This document shows, one piece after another, positions 10,930 through 24,850 of a DNA stretch of 39,427 nucleotides. Numbering within the stretch: the stretch's first letter is position 1; every line of letters begins with the position of its first letter. Source of the DNA: Halocaridina rubra (lineage: Eukaryota > Arthropoda > Malacostraca > Decapoda > Atyidae). The position numbers and the translations under genes are program-made. The DNA lies in contig JAXCGZ010021576.1 of assembly GCA_037179515.1 (NCBI GenBank), positions 1-39,427 on the forward strand, written 5' to 3'. Below the pieces are notes generated by a model. That model made no database searches, was not told the origin of the DNA, and was given only the letters and a program-made list of their open reading frames with translations.

Positions 10930-11097
10930 TCTGGGATTCCTTATACTTTCAGTTAAGCTGCTGTTCCTGACCTCCTTATTTCTCATTGCTTGTCTGGACT
11001 GAGTTGTTCCCTTTTTTGGGTTTCTTTTACTTATAGTTTAGCTGCTATTCCTTGCCTCCTTATTTCTCAATTCTTGTCTGAATAGAGTTGTTCCTTC
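10930..11097. repeat. 84-bp unit duplicated in tandem
   Basis: Two adjacent copies are anchored at TTAGCTGCTATTCC-type and CCTCCTTATTTCTCA stretches. They start near 10945 and 11029, a period of 84 bp, and differ at several positions. Not coding. Confidence 0.75.
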
Positions 11098-14000
11098 TTC
11101 CCTGTACTATGTTTGTACTGGGAGGGTTGGATGGGCTCAATCATTTGTTTGGGCCCTTCAATATTATTCACTTTCATTGATGTGTTATACTATCTTACCT
11201 TGGCCCAGAGAGATCCTTCTTTTTTGGCAGTAGAGTAAGATCTCTATTGGCTTCTTGTTGAGGATGTAGCGTATATTTTGACCATTGGTTCCCTGACTTT
11301 TCTTGAGCATAGTTTTCTCTTTTACTCTCACGCTTTGTATGGGGAGGAAGATATGGATGCTTTTCTCTAGGGTTGATACTTGCCTTTTGGCCTTTTTGCT
11401 TGAGGGTATGTTCTCTTTCCTCTTTTCTCACCGTGTTGATGGTGATGGGTATATTTATCCCCTCCTTGCAAGAAGTGAAGAATCTGTACATTTTATGGCT
11501 CCTCCAGTTGGCCTTCTGGTACACTTTTATCCTGCTTAGGTGGTTCTTGATAATCATATGTGGTACCTTAAATGCATGGCTGTGTACTTCAGATTTCTTG
11601 AGTGGTTTGTTTGTGAATATTTTTGGCTTTGCCTTCCAAGTACTTTGTAGCTTTGGGATGCTAGCTTCTCCTTTTGCTTGTTGCCTTTACATGTGGTTTT
11701 GTAGGCTTGTGACTGCTTGTGTTCCGTTTCTGTGGTGTATATCTTTTTTGTTTCCCTAAGATATTCTGTTCAATGTGGATTCATCCTGTGATGGTGTGCT
11801 TCCCTGTTTAGAACCTCTTAAGCTTAATGATTATCTTGAGGGTTTTCTTGCATCCTCTCTTAAACTTTGAATGTATCTCTCTTCATTGGGTCAGTTGTAT
11901 TTTCTTCAAGCATGCTCTTTGTCATTATTTTTCTCGTTTCAGGACTTGCTCTTTCTGGGAACTGCTATACTTTCCATATAATTCCTGGAAACTTGGGTCC
12001 TTTGCAGTTTGTCTTTTGGGTGTTGTCCATCCTAGATTGCCCTTGACCTAAGAAATATTGCCTTTTTGTATAATTTTTATAAATGTGTTTTGCAGATACT
12101 TTTTTGAGATATATCTTTCCACCTTATAGATCCTCTGTGGAGGAATCTTGTTTTGTTTTGGGCCTCTTTAATCTCAATTTGCACTTTCTTTTTTCTTCTG
12201 TGCTCTGATTTGCCTTCATGATATACACTAATTTCTTTCTTAGGTTTTGGAAATAGGATCATTTTCCCTCAGTCCACTCTCCTCTTTACACTCGAGTTTT
12301 GCAGATTTCCTATTGGTCGCCTGTTTTTTTTGTTTTTTGAACCACATTGTAGGGACAAGTAGTCTTGGATGTAAGCCTGGCTACCCATTTTACATTTTGG
12401 TTGGTTACGTCTTTGTAGTCTATTGCTTTAGTATATTGGGTTTCTTCTTTTTTATTTGTGAAAACTTCATGTCTTACTTGGGGTCCTGCTCATTTTGTGA
12501 GGATTGGGCTTTTCAGCTCTCCTTTTGCTATTGCAACATCATTTCCTTAAGCTTCTGTCTCTTGATGTGCCCTGCTACCCTTTTTCTTGAACTGCTTTCG
12601 ACCTACTCTGGAAATACAGCTTTTGAGCATTCTTTGCAGTCTTTCTATTTACTCTCATTGTTGAATTATATCTAGGCTCTGACTTTCCCTTTCCTGTCGT
12701 CAATATGTTCCCTATTTTGGCTTACTCATATTTGTAGGAAATTTTCTCTGTTTTTTGCATATGCTTGGTATTATTAGTAGTTTGTTGTAGCTATGGTAGC
12801 ATTATATTGGTGCATCTGCTGATGCAGCCTTGAGCCATTACTGCTACCTGTTGTGCAGTTTTCCAGTGTTCCTTGTTGAGTCCTTTTCTTTCACTTGCTT
12901 TAGCATGGTGTTCTCCTATGCCTTTCATTAACTGATGGACAGGTAATTGGTTGGGCTCTGTACTTGTTTGTTGGCCTTTGTATCACTTGGGCTCCAGCTT
13001 TGTTTTTTAGTTTAAAGCCAGGTAGTTCATTTACCAATTACATTCTGTACTGTCTGCATTGGTATGTACCCTTGACCCACCACAATGGAGGAATTTCTCC
13101 CAAATAGATTCCATGCATCCTGCAATTGTTATATCTTTATCTAATCAGTATGAGGATCTTCTAAATTCTTCCAGCTATATTAGAATCCTCTTTTCTACCT
13201 GGAAGTTTGTGTCAAAGATCCTCCACTAATTGCTGTTTCATCATGCACTGTTGGCCCTTAATGAGTTCTTGTGCCCTTACGTAAGGCTGTATGTTCCTTA
13301 GCACTGAAACTAGAGGGGTGTATATTTAGAAATATATTTATGCTATTAACTTGCCAGGGTGGAGAAAATATTAAATACACCCATTGGCCTGTAATTTACA
13401 TATGTTTCTAATTATTGTCATGATTTGATTGAATGAGGTCAATTTGTGACGTCCTCTCTTACTCACACCTGATACGCAGCTCTGGAAATTTGAAGTTGTA
13501 AATCACTGTATTTGTGAGTAGGTTAAATACTTATGATGAAGGTTATCGTTGGTTTGTTGGTCATGTTGCCAGCTTTTATGAGTTTCACTTTTAGTTAACT
13601 GTTTTCTCATTTATTTTTCTAAAATTTCTTAGAAAACAGCCATGCATGACAGAGTAATGTGTTTTCTTTCTAACTCTATGTTCATCTATGATTTAATATT
13701 TCCAATGAATCTTTGCTAAGAACTTGGATCTGCCGACCATTACCATCAGATGCCACAATTTTCTAATATATTTTTCTCTAGTTTTTGCATTGAGTATTGA
13801 CTGAATTTCAGAAATGTGTTGGCAAAATATAGTTTCTCGTGCATTTCTCTTTCACTGGTTAGTCAGTGATAAAATAGGGGAATAATTATGAAATTTTAAG
13901 TATTTGGATAATTAAGCAATCTTCACTACAGATGTAGATTTGAGAACAGAATCTAAAAATATTATTTGGTCTCACATACTCCAAATAAATCATGCATACT

Positions 14001-14355
14001 TCCAGGATTTTATGGACCTGATAATATGCAATTCTTGTTTTTTTTCCATCTAGTCACTTTTTCCCTGTGAAGCATGATTATGTACATCATTTTATATCAT
14101 TTAATTATTTTCATCTCTTGTAGCGTTTCCTCAGTTTAATTTTTTGCTAGAATGAAATAGTAGCATTTCATTTAAACTTTGCTCCCATATGAATATGCTG
14201 CTTCATCCCTTTGCACAAGATTTTTGTGTTTCCTTATTTTCTGTGTAGCTAGAATAAGGTCTTTATATGACAGGTTATATCTAAGCATTTCTCTGTAGAC
14301 CACATAGCAGTAGCATTCTATACTGTCAGTGCCATATATGAATATTTTAATTATT
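11098..14355. other. long unassigned stretch; T-rich + strand to ~12800
   Basis: Between about 11100 and 12800 the + strand has a marked excess of T over A. This yields hydrophobic frames (for example 11373-11759 and 12247-12675) on the + strand and Lys/Arg/Glu-rich frames on the - strand. Neither set shows a known domain, and both look like consequences of composition. It may be the remains of an old A-rich retroelement on the - strand, but I could not name one. From 12800 to 14355 I see nothing. Confidence 0.45.
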
Positions 14356-14359
14356 ATTA

Positions 14360-15365
14360 TAAAGTTTCTTTTTAAATGAGTGTGACACCAGGAAAGGCAA
14401 GAATATTGGCCTCAACTTTGCTGAGCACCAAGAAAGGACTGAGACGAAGAAAAAGTGGAAGTTAAGGGACAAGGCAACAATAAGAGAATGATATAAAATA
14501 GAAAAAGGACAGGCTTAATGAATGGTTGAAGTAATGAAGACCTAGAGGTATGGCAGGACTAGGCCTTGACATGATGATAAATCTGCTTTTTGAAGAAAAA
14601 CAGGTCTTAAGAATTAGGAAAGACTGAAGAAGGAAGAGAGTTCCAGAGTCTGGAGGTGGATGGGAAGAAGCAGTCCCTGGATCAACCAATCCGTGAGCCA
14701 TAAATTTCCACACAGTACTTGTGAGACCAGGCCACTTGGTGAATGTTACACGGCCTCAGCAGATTTGGAGGGATGCAACTAGCCAACTCTTTAGAGCAGC
14801 GATGGAAGTAGCAACAACAGAGGAAAAAGGGATGATACCTTACAGCGATAAGAAAGAGAATCAAAATCAGAAGTAAGAGAAGTGTTATTGATGAATGATT
14901 ACTGTAGATTCAACCCTATCAAGGAGATAAGGATAAGAAGAAGCACCCCAGATGTGCAAGCCATATTCTAAGCAGAGATGGATAAGACCTTTATAAGTTT
15001 TAAATAACTGAAAAGTTGCGAAACTAATGACAAAAACAAAACAGAACCCTCAAGTTTTTGGTTGCATATTGAGAAATTTCGATTATATGACTTCTTTAGG
15101 ATAAGTTAGAGGCTATTTAGATTCCTAATATGTTAATATAATTAAGAAGGTAAAGTTTGTTAGTTTCGAAGACAATAGGGCTGTCTGGAGGAGAAGATAA
15201 AGAGATAGCCAGATACTGTGTCTTGGAGGCATTAAATTTATTTAAATTTTGGGTTCCTCATATAGATACTATCTGTAAATTGGAGTTGAAAATTGAAGAA
15301 AAAGTGACGAGCTTGTCTCTTTATTTTCTAGTTAGATTTTGAAGTATCCTTCTAGTACATTTTAT
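14360..15365 (-). pseudogene. LINE: C-terminal RT region and 3' end, degenerate
   Basis: Read on the - strand from about 15260 downwards, several frames give landmarks of the region after the RT catalytic core of a CR1/Jockey-like LINE. These are KFNASKTQYLAISLS, then YKGLIHLCLEYGLHIWGAS with LLDRVES, then a Cys-Ser-Lys-Glu-Leu-Ala-Ser-Cys stretch, SHKYCVEIYGSRIG, and finally RLWNSLPPSVFPNS. Frameshifts and stops break it. The element ends near 14365 with a CCTGGTGTCAC motif and an A-rich tail, which marks the 3' terminus. A second copy of the same 3' part lies at 33711-34148 on the + strand. The catalytic YxDD core and endonuclease are not seen, consistent with 5' truncation. Confidence 0.8.
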
Positions 15366-15459
15366 ATGTGTCTCTTACATCTTGTCTTTCATTATAACAG
15401 GGATTTGTCAATATATATATAGTATGCTTCCTCATTTCTCCATTGGCAAACTTGATTTA

Positions 15460-16172
<713 letters not shown>

Positions 16173-16357
16173 GTATAGATTAGAGATTTTTTAATAGTGA
16201 AAGTGGTCTGGCAGTGTCTTGGAAGGAGTCTTGAATCTATATTATTTATGCTTTAACTATGGTTTCAGAATCCCCCTAATATAGAAAAATGCATGAAAGG
16301 TATATGTACATAGAGTTTTAGATATATATGGAAATACTTTGACCTTTCTTTTTTCAG

Positions 16358-16550
16358 AGCTTTGATTTCTCAGAGCGTTATGAAAGTATCTTGAGGAGAG
16401 CTGAGAAAGAGAGCAAGTTGGAGAAGCAGGAGATCAAAAAGCCTCGTACATTTGAAGAGTCTGCTAAGTCCAAGAAGACTGTATCCTCCATGATTGAAAA
16501 GAGAGGTGGTGGTGGAGAACAGCAGAAAAAACAACCCAAAAAGAAAGAAA
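16358..16550 (+). CDS. SRPRA: SRPRA exon (signal recognition particle receptor alpha), start of linker
   Basis: SRPRA is the peripheral GTPase subunit of the ER-membrane receptor that accepts ribosome-nascent chain complexes from SRP and, with SRPRB, passes them to the translocon. This 193-bp exon follows a T-rich tract and TTTTTTCAG and ends at a GTAAGC donor. It reads SFDFSERYESILRRAEKES..., then RTFEESAKSKKTVSSMIEKR, then a Gly-rich and Lys-rich tail (GGGG, QQKKQPKKK). The FDF...LL..AEE...F..S.K.KK.V.SMIE.RG pattern matches, from memory, the part of animal SRPRA just after the SRX domain that binds SRPRB; the basic linker follows. Read in phase 0 it leaves one extra base, so its donor is phase 1, like the next two exons. 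The frame is open throughout and codons look normal. Upstream exons were not found in the window. Confidence 0.85.
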
Positions 16551-16690
16551 GTAAGCATTGCATACCTTTGAATTTATAGATCTTTTTCCCTCAAGCCATC
16601 TGAATGTAATTTGATTACATATCTTGCAATCCTTTGGGAGCAGCCTGATGAAAAAATATTTAAAGTTTTAATCATTAACTAAATGAATAT

Positions 16691-17459
<769 letters not shown>

Positions 17460-19970
17460 GACAGAGATAAATTTGCCATTCTGACCTCTAAACATAGACT
17501 TCAGTTCTTAACCAATGGCCTCTATTGCCAATTCAGGACTATCCAAAAATAATAGATGACAATTAGCATACCACTGTGAATAAGTATTGGAAGAACAGCA
17601 TGCCATTTTGATAAAATTATTGAAGAACCCCAACTTTAGAACTGAGGAGATATCACATAGCACTAGAGTGAATGGGGAAATAGAAGTAAAGGACAAAATC
17701 TCCTTAGCCACCTGATCTGCTCCCTTATTCACAGAAATGCAGCTGAGGACAAAGGTCTATGGAAACACAGTATCTCAACCACATTGATTAAGACAAATTA
17801 ATATCAAGAACCCAATTTTGGCCTTGAACAACAGTTTGATTCCAAAGTATTCTTAGTATCAACAGAAAGGAAACCTGCTGAGTGTGGATGGAATTCAAGA
17901 GCCGACTGGAAGGCTTTCCATGTAGCAAGCAAATGAGTTTCTAAATCTGAGTGATGACTCTTAGGCTTCCAGTCTGCATGATAATTTTTGAAAGGACCAA
18001 ATGTACTGACCCTTCAAAAGAGGTACTAGAGATATTGGATTCATAGCAATGAATATAGCTTTGGAGGGATTCAGAAAATCTCCTATGCATCAAAATGATA
18101 AAGAGGGATCAAAGTTCGTCAGAAGGTATTGTGTTCATAACACATATTGCAAGATATACATTGAAACTGCTCTGAAAGTTATCCCAAAATGGTAACGTTG
18201 ATATGAAGAAAAATGTCTTAAATTGATACAAATAAAAAAGTATTGGCACATGCACAGGTAAGTATAATCCATAGAAAAAGAAACTGTTTTTTCACAGCTC
18301 CAGAAGATTGTTGTACAAATAATTGCTCCCGATACCACCCGTAGTGAGGCATTTTGAAATGCCATTAGATTTCCCAATAAAGTCTTGGAAGTATCACCAT
18401 ATTAAAAAGTATCATAATCTATATTGATATAGACGAAGGCCTTATGAACCATGATCATCATCATCCTCTTGTCCACTCTCCAAGAGACCCCAGAAGAGGC
18501 ACCTAATATATATATAGATGCTAATGACAATTTAAAACACCACTAAAGATATTTTTCATCTTAATTCAAGCCAAATGTCCACTTCAAATATGACAAATTT
18601 ACTTATTAAAAATGTCAAATAAACTTACATTATATTTTTAGTCTCAGCAATTGTATACCAGTAATTTTTTAATAGAAAAATTAAAAAAGAAAAATAATTA
18701 ATCTGGCCTGCCAGGCAGATTTATTTTTATATTCTCTATTCATTCTTTATTTAAATGTTACTGGTATGCAACTGCTGTAGCTAAAAATATTATGTAAGTA
18801 AATTTGAAATTTTTGGAATAAAAGTTTGGTCCGACTTTAGATGAAAAATATTTTGTGTCTCGGAAGATCATAAATGTTGCCTATACGTGCTTTACAACTT
18901 TAACTCATCAATGAAGGGTCTCCACATGATTAGAGAACCATCACAATATAAGCTAGAAAAGATGTTCCCGTATTGGATTAGTAACTTTCTACATGCAGGT
19001 AGTAGCTTCAGTAATAGTATCTGTCTCTGCAAAAATCACTAACATTATCAACAATCTTCAAATAGTGTAATTCTTCACTTAGAACCACATTACCTCCAAA
19101 AACTTAGAATAGAATAGGGCTAAGTGTCTCTCCTTTGTGATCCTCTTGAGATAATAAGAGTGAACTTTGAGAGAGTACTTTGACATGAAACCCAAAGTTT
19201 CCTATTCTGCAAAAGGAAACCCTCGGCCAAGCACTATTCCCATAATACCAAGGCGAGGGAATTTAATAAGACTCACCATATGAGAACAGCAGTTGAAAGC
19301 ATATTCAATATCAAAATAAATGATGCACTACTTTCCTTCCCTTGAGACCACATTGGGTATGTTCTCCAACTTAACTAACTCATTAGTTGCAGAAAGGTGG
19401 TGACAGATCTATAAATATGGAGGCAAGAGATCGTGAATCTCATGAAACTAGTGCAAATGTTGGAAAACCCAAATTTTAAATTCTCCTCCTATAGATAGAA
19501 TTGTATGAACCATCACTCGAGTTGACATTTATGCTATTTAGGAAAAAACTGCCATAACGAGGAGATAGGTGGCATAAGAATTCATAAGGCACAGCAGCAG
19601 TTGTACCCTTTAGTTGAGTACAAAATACTTTCTCCAATTCATCACATGTAGAAGGAACATTGTATTCATCTCCTAGGTCATTGAGTCCCATAAAAACCTC
19701 ATTCCTTAGTTTCAGTGCATGTGGAATTACAACACACTGGAGTAAGGCATCTCCTTCAAAACTAGCCTTGAAGACAGCCTTTTATAAAAGATAGAAAAGA
19801 TGATCATTTACATAAAAAAAAAAAGGGTATGAACTAGCTAAGCTCTCCTACAGATGCTTCGGAAAACTTCCCAAACTCGAGAGGAAGAACTGGCCTGACA
19901 CTTGAAAACAATGATATCTGGGAAGAACATTTTGTAGAATGCATAACCTTTTTTTTGGATTACTGACTGC
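17460..19970 (-). pseudogene. LINE of I/Jockey-like type with RT and RNase H remnants
   Basis: On the - strand the order is as follows. Near 19870 is a linker with VWEVFRSICRRA. At about 19690-19480 is the start of RT, with AAVPYEFLCHLSP, like the 'P-D-I-PYE-LRHLP' block. At about 19330-19120 is FDIEYAF, the catalytic 'FDIEKA' block. It is followed by a TAG-interrupted version of 'PQGDTLSPILF' (reads QRRDT, stop, PYSIL). Near 17730-17510 an open frame starts MNKGADQVAKEIL, which resembles the end of an RNase H domain ('N-ADELAKEA'). Stops and frameshifts occur throughout. RNase H after RT suggests the I/R1/LOA side of the LINE tree; the exact clade is uncertain. The LTR element at 19975 abuts its 5' side and may have been inserted into it. 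Confidence 0.65.
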
Positions 19971-19974
19971 TTTC
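19970..19974. repeat. target-site duplication CTTTC, left copy
   Basis: CTTTC directly precedes the LTR element and is repeated exactly at 29416-29420 after its other end. A 5-bp duplication is usual for Ty3/gypsy-type integrases. Confidence 0.85.
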
Positions 19975-21195
19975 TGTTGGCGAGTTGGGATAGTGTTTGT
20001 TTTACCTAAGGGGACTAAGATTCGGAACTCGGTTAGGAGTTCACAGGCATCCAAGAGACTAAAATCTTTACTTGCACCCCCCCCCCAATACCACTACTTG
20101 GTTAATGAAACTCAGAATTCAACTATCTTTTCATTTTGGAAAGCATAAACAAATTTATAAAATTTAATTCATTTTGGGAAGCATAATCATAATTATAAAT
20201 GTAATTTTATGGAATTCAGCCTCGAATTCCAGAGGAGGCAAGCGCAGTTTCGATTCCCAAGACTTGGGCCTCAACTTGAATGAGATCACCTCTGTCACAC
20301 AGGCAGAGTAGAATGTAGGACACTGCAATTGCAGAAACAGAAATAACACACTGTTGATAATGGGAAAACTGAAGGCGCTAACACAGATAGGTTTCAAATG
20401 TAAATCTACGTGATGAAAATTTATCCGTGTAATTACAGTTAACAAGAAATATTTACACAGCCAAAGGGGCAACAACAACTTATTAATTATTTACAACTTA
20501 TAGCGTAACACACTTTCTGTACGAGCATTGACGTAAAACACTTTATTTACAATGCTAGAGAAGTGTGATATGAAGTTAGAATTCGTTAAGAGAAGAGATA
20601 CATATTTCATGGGGCAATGAGCAATCTTCTGTGGGTGAAATTTTTACTCGGACACTCGCAATGAAAGATCTTTTTTATCAGTGTATATCCGCAGTTATTT
20701 CTATGTCAATGAATTAAATATGGCAAAATGAGTACTAACAAAAGTTTGTTTTATGGGAATGATCAAAATTACTTATGAGTTTTTATCAGTTGTAATATTA
20801 AATGCAAAGTTTCTCGAATTCCCAGTATGCTTAGCCAATGAGCTATACCATACACAATCTCTCACCTTTTATTCCAGATGAATTCCTGCGAAGACACTTG
20901 AATATTGCTTAGCCACGTATTGAAAGCTTGGAATAATCTTGACAGCTGAGGCGAAATGTTGCCTCTCTGTTTGTTGTCGCCAAAGTGCGCGATTTCACGC
21001 CAGTCTGGGTGAGCTTCGATTGGGGCGAATCCGTAAGGTTGATGAAGAGCAGTATTCTCATCTATTTTGTTTCAAGGGTTTACTATAGTGGTGGTCTCTG
21101 GCAGGCAGATATGGCAGAGATGCAAGGGAAAGACAGTAATTTAAATAGGGCAGCTATAATTAACCTGGTGACTTTGAGCGGAATACTCTGTCACA
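19975..21195 (-). repeat. 3' LTR (1221 bp)
   Basis: The boundaries are set by comparison with the other LTR. Shared sequence starts at TGTTGG (19975) and ends at CTGTCACA (21195). Outside it the two copies diverge at once. The two LTRs differ at roughly a tenth or more of positions by eye, so the insertion is old. A run of Cs at about 20079-20087 is shorter in the other copy. Confidence 0.9.
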
Positions 21196-21210
21196 AAGGC
21201 CCTTTCTAGA
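21196..21210 (-). promoter_or_regulatory. polypurine tract (plus-strand primer site)
   Basis: On the - strand TCTAGAAAGGGCCTT directly precedes the 3' LTR start TGTGACAG. A purine-rich stretch in this position normally primes plus-strand DNA synthesis. It is short and interrupted by CC, so it may have mutated. Confidence 0.6.
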
Positions 21211-21779
21211 GAATGTTTGTAGTAACAAAATTCTGCTACAGGAGGCAAAAAAAAGAACAAAGGAAGTTATGGTGACCTCAGTGTTATTATGAAAGATGAA
21301 AGTTTCTTTTAATTAGAAAGAAAATGAGATATCACCTGTGGAACATATCTTAATGACTAGACATACCATAATATCAATAAAAATTAGCAAATTCTTAAAA
21401 AAAAAAAAAAACAGTTAAATGTCATGCAAAAACATAAAAGGGAAGTGAACAGAATATTAATATTCCAGTTTTAAGGAATTCTTCACATTCAATAAGGCAA
21501 TAAAAAAATATATATATATAAACAATGAAAATACACAAATTCGTAAAAGGAAAATTTCGAACCTAGTCGTCCTTAATAGTGGCAACTGGATTTGAAACAG
21601 CTTCAGCTATTCAATACTAAACTAAAGGTTTCCACCATGTTCTGGCTTTTGGGGTCTCACAAAAGGAGAATATAAAACTACAATCAAAGAAATATTTTTC
21701 CTTTTTCCTTTTTTTTTTTTAACAACAAATAACAACAGGGAGGTAGTCTTTACTGACTAGTTAAGGTGAGGCTAATTGC
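21211..21779 (-). other. 3' untranslated part of the LTR element
   Basis: About 570 bp of A/T-rich sequence between the RNase H remnant and the polypurine tract. No reading frame such as an envelope gene is recognisable. Confidence 0.5.
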
Positions 21780-23178
21780 ACCAGCTTGCTCATTTGAGGG
21801 TAGTGACCGTTGACTCAGCGAGGTCATTGTCCTTTCCATCAGCATGTTTGGCAGTGAATTTGAAAAGATTCAGTAAAGTACCCACCTTTTCAGCCAAGGG
21901 TTCAGCTTGTCTGCTGTCTGTAAATATAGGAGAGGATGGTAGTCTGTTCTCAGTGTAAAATGTCCGCCACAGAGATGAACTTCAAATTTCTTTATGCCCA
22001 GTATTCGTCCAAAGCCTCCTTCTCCACGGTGGAGTGATTCCGCTCTTCAGGGCGAAGCCTGCGGCTTGCATATCGCACCGGAGCTACCTCTTCTGGATTG
22101 TCCGACTGAGCTTGCTAGAGCACGGCACCCAGGTCTTCGTGTGAGGTGTAGTTGTGCAAGATAAAGGGGAAATCCGGGTTTACCAGCTGTAATACTGGCT
22201 CACCCGCCAATGCTACACGGAGCTTGAAGAATGCTCTCTCCGCTTCATCTGTCCATGGGACAAGGGAGGTCTTACCCCGTTTTGAGGAGATTATTTGCTG
22301 CAGAGGGGTAGTGATAGCATTAAAGTGGGGAATGAACCATTGGTAGTAGCCAACACTACCCAGGAACGATCTCAGTTGGGTGACAGTTGTGGGTTTATCC
22401 ATATCCTTAATAGCTTGCACCTTGTCCTGTAAAGGAGACATAACTCCTTCTCCGACCAAGTGGCGTTTGGGGAGTTTTAAAAGGAGTCCATGCTTTTTCA
22501 GACGTGCGAGAACTCAGCAAAGAGTCGCAAGGTGCAATGACCAATCTTGAGAATGCACCAGGGTGTCGTCTATAAAGCACGAAATATTATCGAGGTCCTG
22601 CATTACTGTTCTCATGAGCCGGCTTAAGCAGCCGGGGGCGTTCACCATACCAAAAGGCATGATCTTGAACTGGTACAGACCGTATATCGTGGAAAAGGCT
22701 GTTAGGGGTTGGTACTCTCGCTCAATGGGAGTAGCCAAAATCCACTGGTCAAATCTAATTTTGACAGGTTGCGGGCTCAGGAGAGTGATGAGAAAATATG
22801 CTTGGCGACGGCAATGGGCTCTCCTTCAAAGATGGTACGGTAGATAAGCTTACGACAGTCAAGGCAGAAACTGTGACTGCCGTCTTGCTTACGCACCGCC
22901 AGTAACAGCGAACACCAATGTGAATTGCTCTTTTCCACTTTTCCGAGGTGGATCCAAGTGTCAAGATCTTCCTTCAGCTGTACTGACAGCTGGTGGGGAA
23001 GGCCATAGGAATGCCGAAATGGCTCTGGGTCAGTCAATCTGACGTGATGCTCGAGGGTAGTGGTAGTGCCTGGGAGGTTGTTGAAAACGTTCTCATGGTC
23101 CTCTAATATCTCGTTCAGCTGTTCCCGTTGACTCGGTTGCAGTCTGGAGTTAATAATGCAATCACTCACACATATCTT
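21780..23178 (-). pseudogene. reverse transcriptase and RNase H of the LTR element
   Basis: RT would copy the element RNA into DNA and RNase H would remove the RNA strand. The frame continues directly from integrase after one stop. Seen in order: an N-terminal stretch with HHVRLTDPEPFR; VEKSNSHWCSLLLAVRKQDG, the 'S-P-.-.-VVLV-KKDG' block with changes; FCLDCRKL, the 'CVDYRKLN' block; YQFKIMPFGMVNAPG; then FIDDTLVHS near 22550-22576, the F/YxDD catalytic motif with both Asp kept. After it come the Ty3/gypsy signature LRSFLGSVGYY and a PLQQI stretch. The RNase H part shows a Tyr-Ala-Ser-Arg-Arg-Leu stretch, STVEKEAL and TLRTDYHPLLYLQ. It is cut by several stops and at least one frameshift. Confidence 0.85.
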
Positions 23179-23179
23179 T

Positions 23180-24811
23180 CAGTGTGTGGGAATGGCAGGA
23201 TCCTTACCATCACCCAAAGGTAGAGTGATGTCTTCCATTGCAAGCGAAGGTACTGAGGCCAGTGGGGCTTCTTTCGAAAAACTCCACTCCCGTAAGTCCG
23301 TCTCCAGATCAAGGGGGGAGTATTCAGATATAGGAGGTAAGGGGTGGCTATAATGGAGCACCTGTGTTGCTGCACCCTCGGAAGTAATGGTGCTGCTAGG
23401 AGCACTTGTAGGGGTTGCTGAGAGTTCCAGCGCAGGATTCCTGTGGGCTTCCGGGTCCTTGCGATACAGCTTCAGCTGGTAAATGTGGTATTTCCTGTTA
23501 CAGCCATCAACATTTAACACGTACTGGTCGTTGGTAACACAGTTTACCACAGTGTATGGTCCTTTCCAGCGTAGCATTAGCTTGCGAGTATCTGTTGGAA
23601 GAAGTAGCAGTGCTTCATCTCAGCGTGTCAGGGCACAACGTCGGGCACACTTGTCAAAGAGGAGCTTGGCAGTCTGCTGGTGACCCTTATTGACTAAGTG
23701 TGCAGCTTTCCAGGCCATTTGGAGATGGGACGAATACTTCAAAATATACTCATGGACGTCCCTATCGTCGTCCTATATGGTAGGTGAGCCCCACCACTCT
23801 GCCAAGAACTCCACTGGGCCTCTGACCTTATGACCATAAATGAACTCGAAAGGCGAGTTTCCAGTAGTGTCGTGGGGAGTATCGCTGAAGGAGATAAGTG
23901 CAGCGGGAATGTACTTGTCCCACTGCCTGGGTATATCTACCACTAGCTTGCATAAACATCACTTCAGTGTCCCATTATAGCGTTCACATGCTCCATTTGA
24001 TATGGCATGATAGACACTCGTGCGAATGTGCTTCATCTCTAAGAGGTTACAGAAAGCTCCAAAGTTCATCCTTGTAAACTGACTTCAATTGTCAGAAGTG
24101 ACCTGCTCGGGGAAGCCGACCCTGTAGCAGATTTCAAACGGCCTGAGCGACTGCTTTGGTCGTGATAGAAAATAGCTGCACTGGATCTGGGCATCTCGTT
24201 GCCAGGTCGAAATATACATGGAGGATATGTTTCCCTGTGGACAAAGCAGGCTTAAGAGGACCTAAAATGTTGATAACAACCTTGGCAAATGGCTCCGTTG
24301 GGATTTTAGTTATGCCCATTGGGATTTTCAGTACTGGTGTCATAGAGGTGGATTGACAGACGGGGCAGGAGTCCACATATCTGTCTATCTCGGCGTACAT
24401 CTTTGGCCTTGTAGAAGCCTTTTGGAGGGGGTGCCAAGTTTTTACTTTGCCCCTGTGTCCACTCATAGGTAAATGGTGTTCCACATACTTGGTCTGATGC
24501 CGCAACAAGGCTGGCACCATCAACTGTTTAAAGGTGTGGCCGTCTTTAGTCACATGCCTGCGAAGGACTCCATCTTCAAGGGCGTAGGTGATCTGACCTC
24601 CTTCTCTCACCATAAAGGTTCTTCCCTCGGTGGTCTGTTGCATCCAGCGCTTGAGGCTGGGGCAGTCCTGCTGCAGTTTGGCGAAGTCTGGACTGGACTT
24701 CAGTGGCTCTAGAGGTGCATCATCTGGTAAAGGTGGGGGAAACTCTCTGCGTTCCACATTACGGGTACTAACTACATCAGAGTTTGTGGAGTCAGTCAGA
24801 GAATCGTCCAA
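23180..24811 (-). pseudogene. integrase of the LTR element, upstream of RT
   Basis: This domain would insert the cDNA into host DNA. The open frame 24811-24134 carries the zinc-binding HHCC module: His at about residues 113 and 119 (HLPMSGHRGKVKT) and CPVC at 149-152. The core then starts with VVINILGPL, where the first catalytic Asp appears as Asn. Further down, in broken frames, TSDN (second Asp, near 24090) and CERYNGTLK (the Glu, near 23980) are visible. The frame 23577-23179 has the GPY/F module (RWKGPYTVVN...YHIYQLKLYR), diagnostic of the Ty3/gypsy-retroviral type. It then runs in the same frame, across a single TGA, into RT. That continuity argues that the integrase-RT order is native and not a later rearrangement. 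Confidence 0.85.
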
Positions 24812-24850
24812 TTTCCTGGCGTCAGAGCCAGTAGTTGCTACTGGAATGAC

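Noticed and set aside
11195..12675. Frames of 120-142 codons on both strands (Lys/Arg-rich on -, hydrophobic on +)
   Set aside because: They mirror the strong T-rich composition of the + strand; no family motif could be found.
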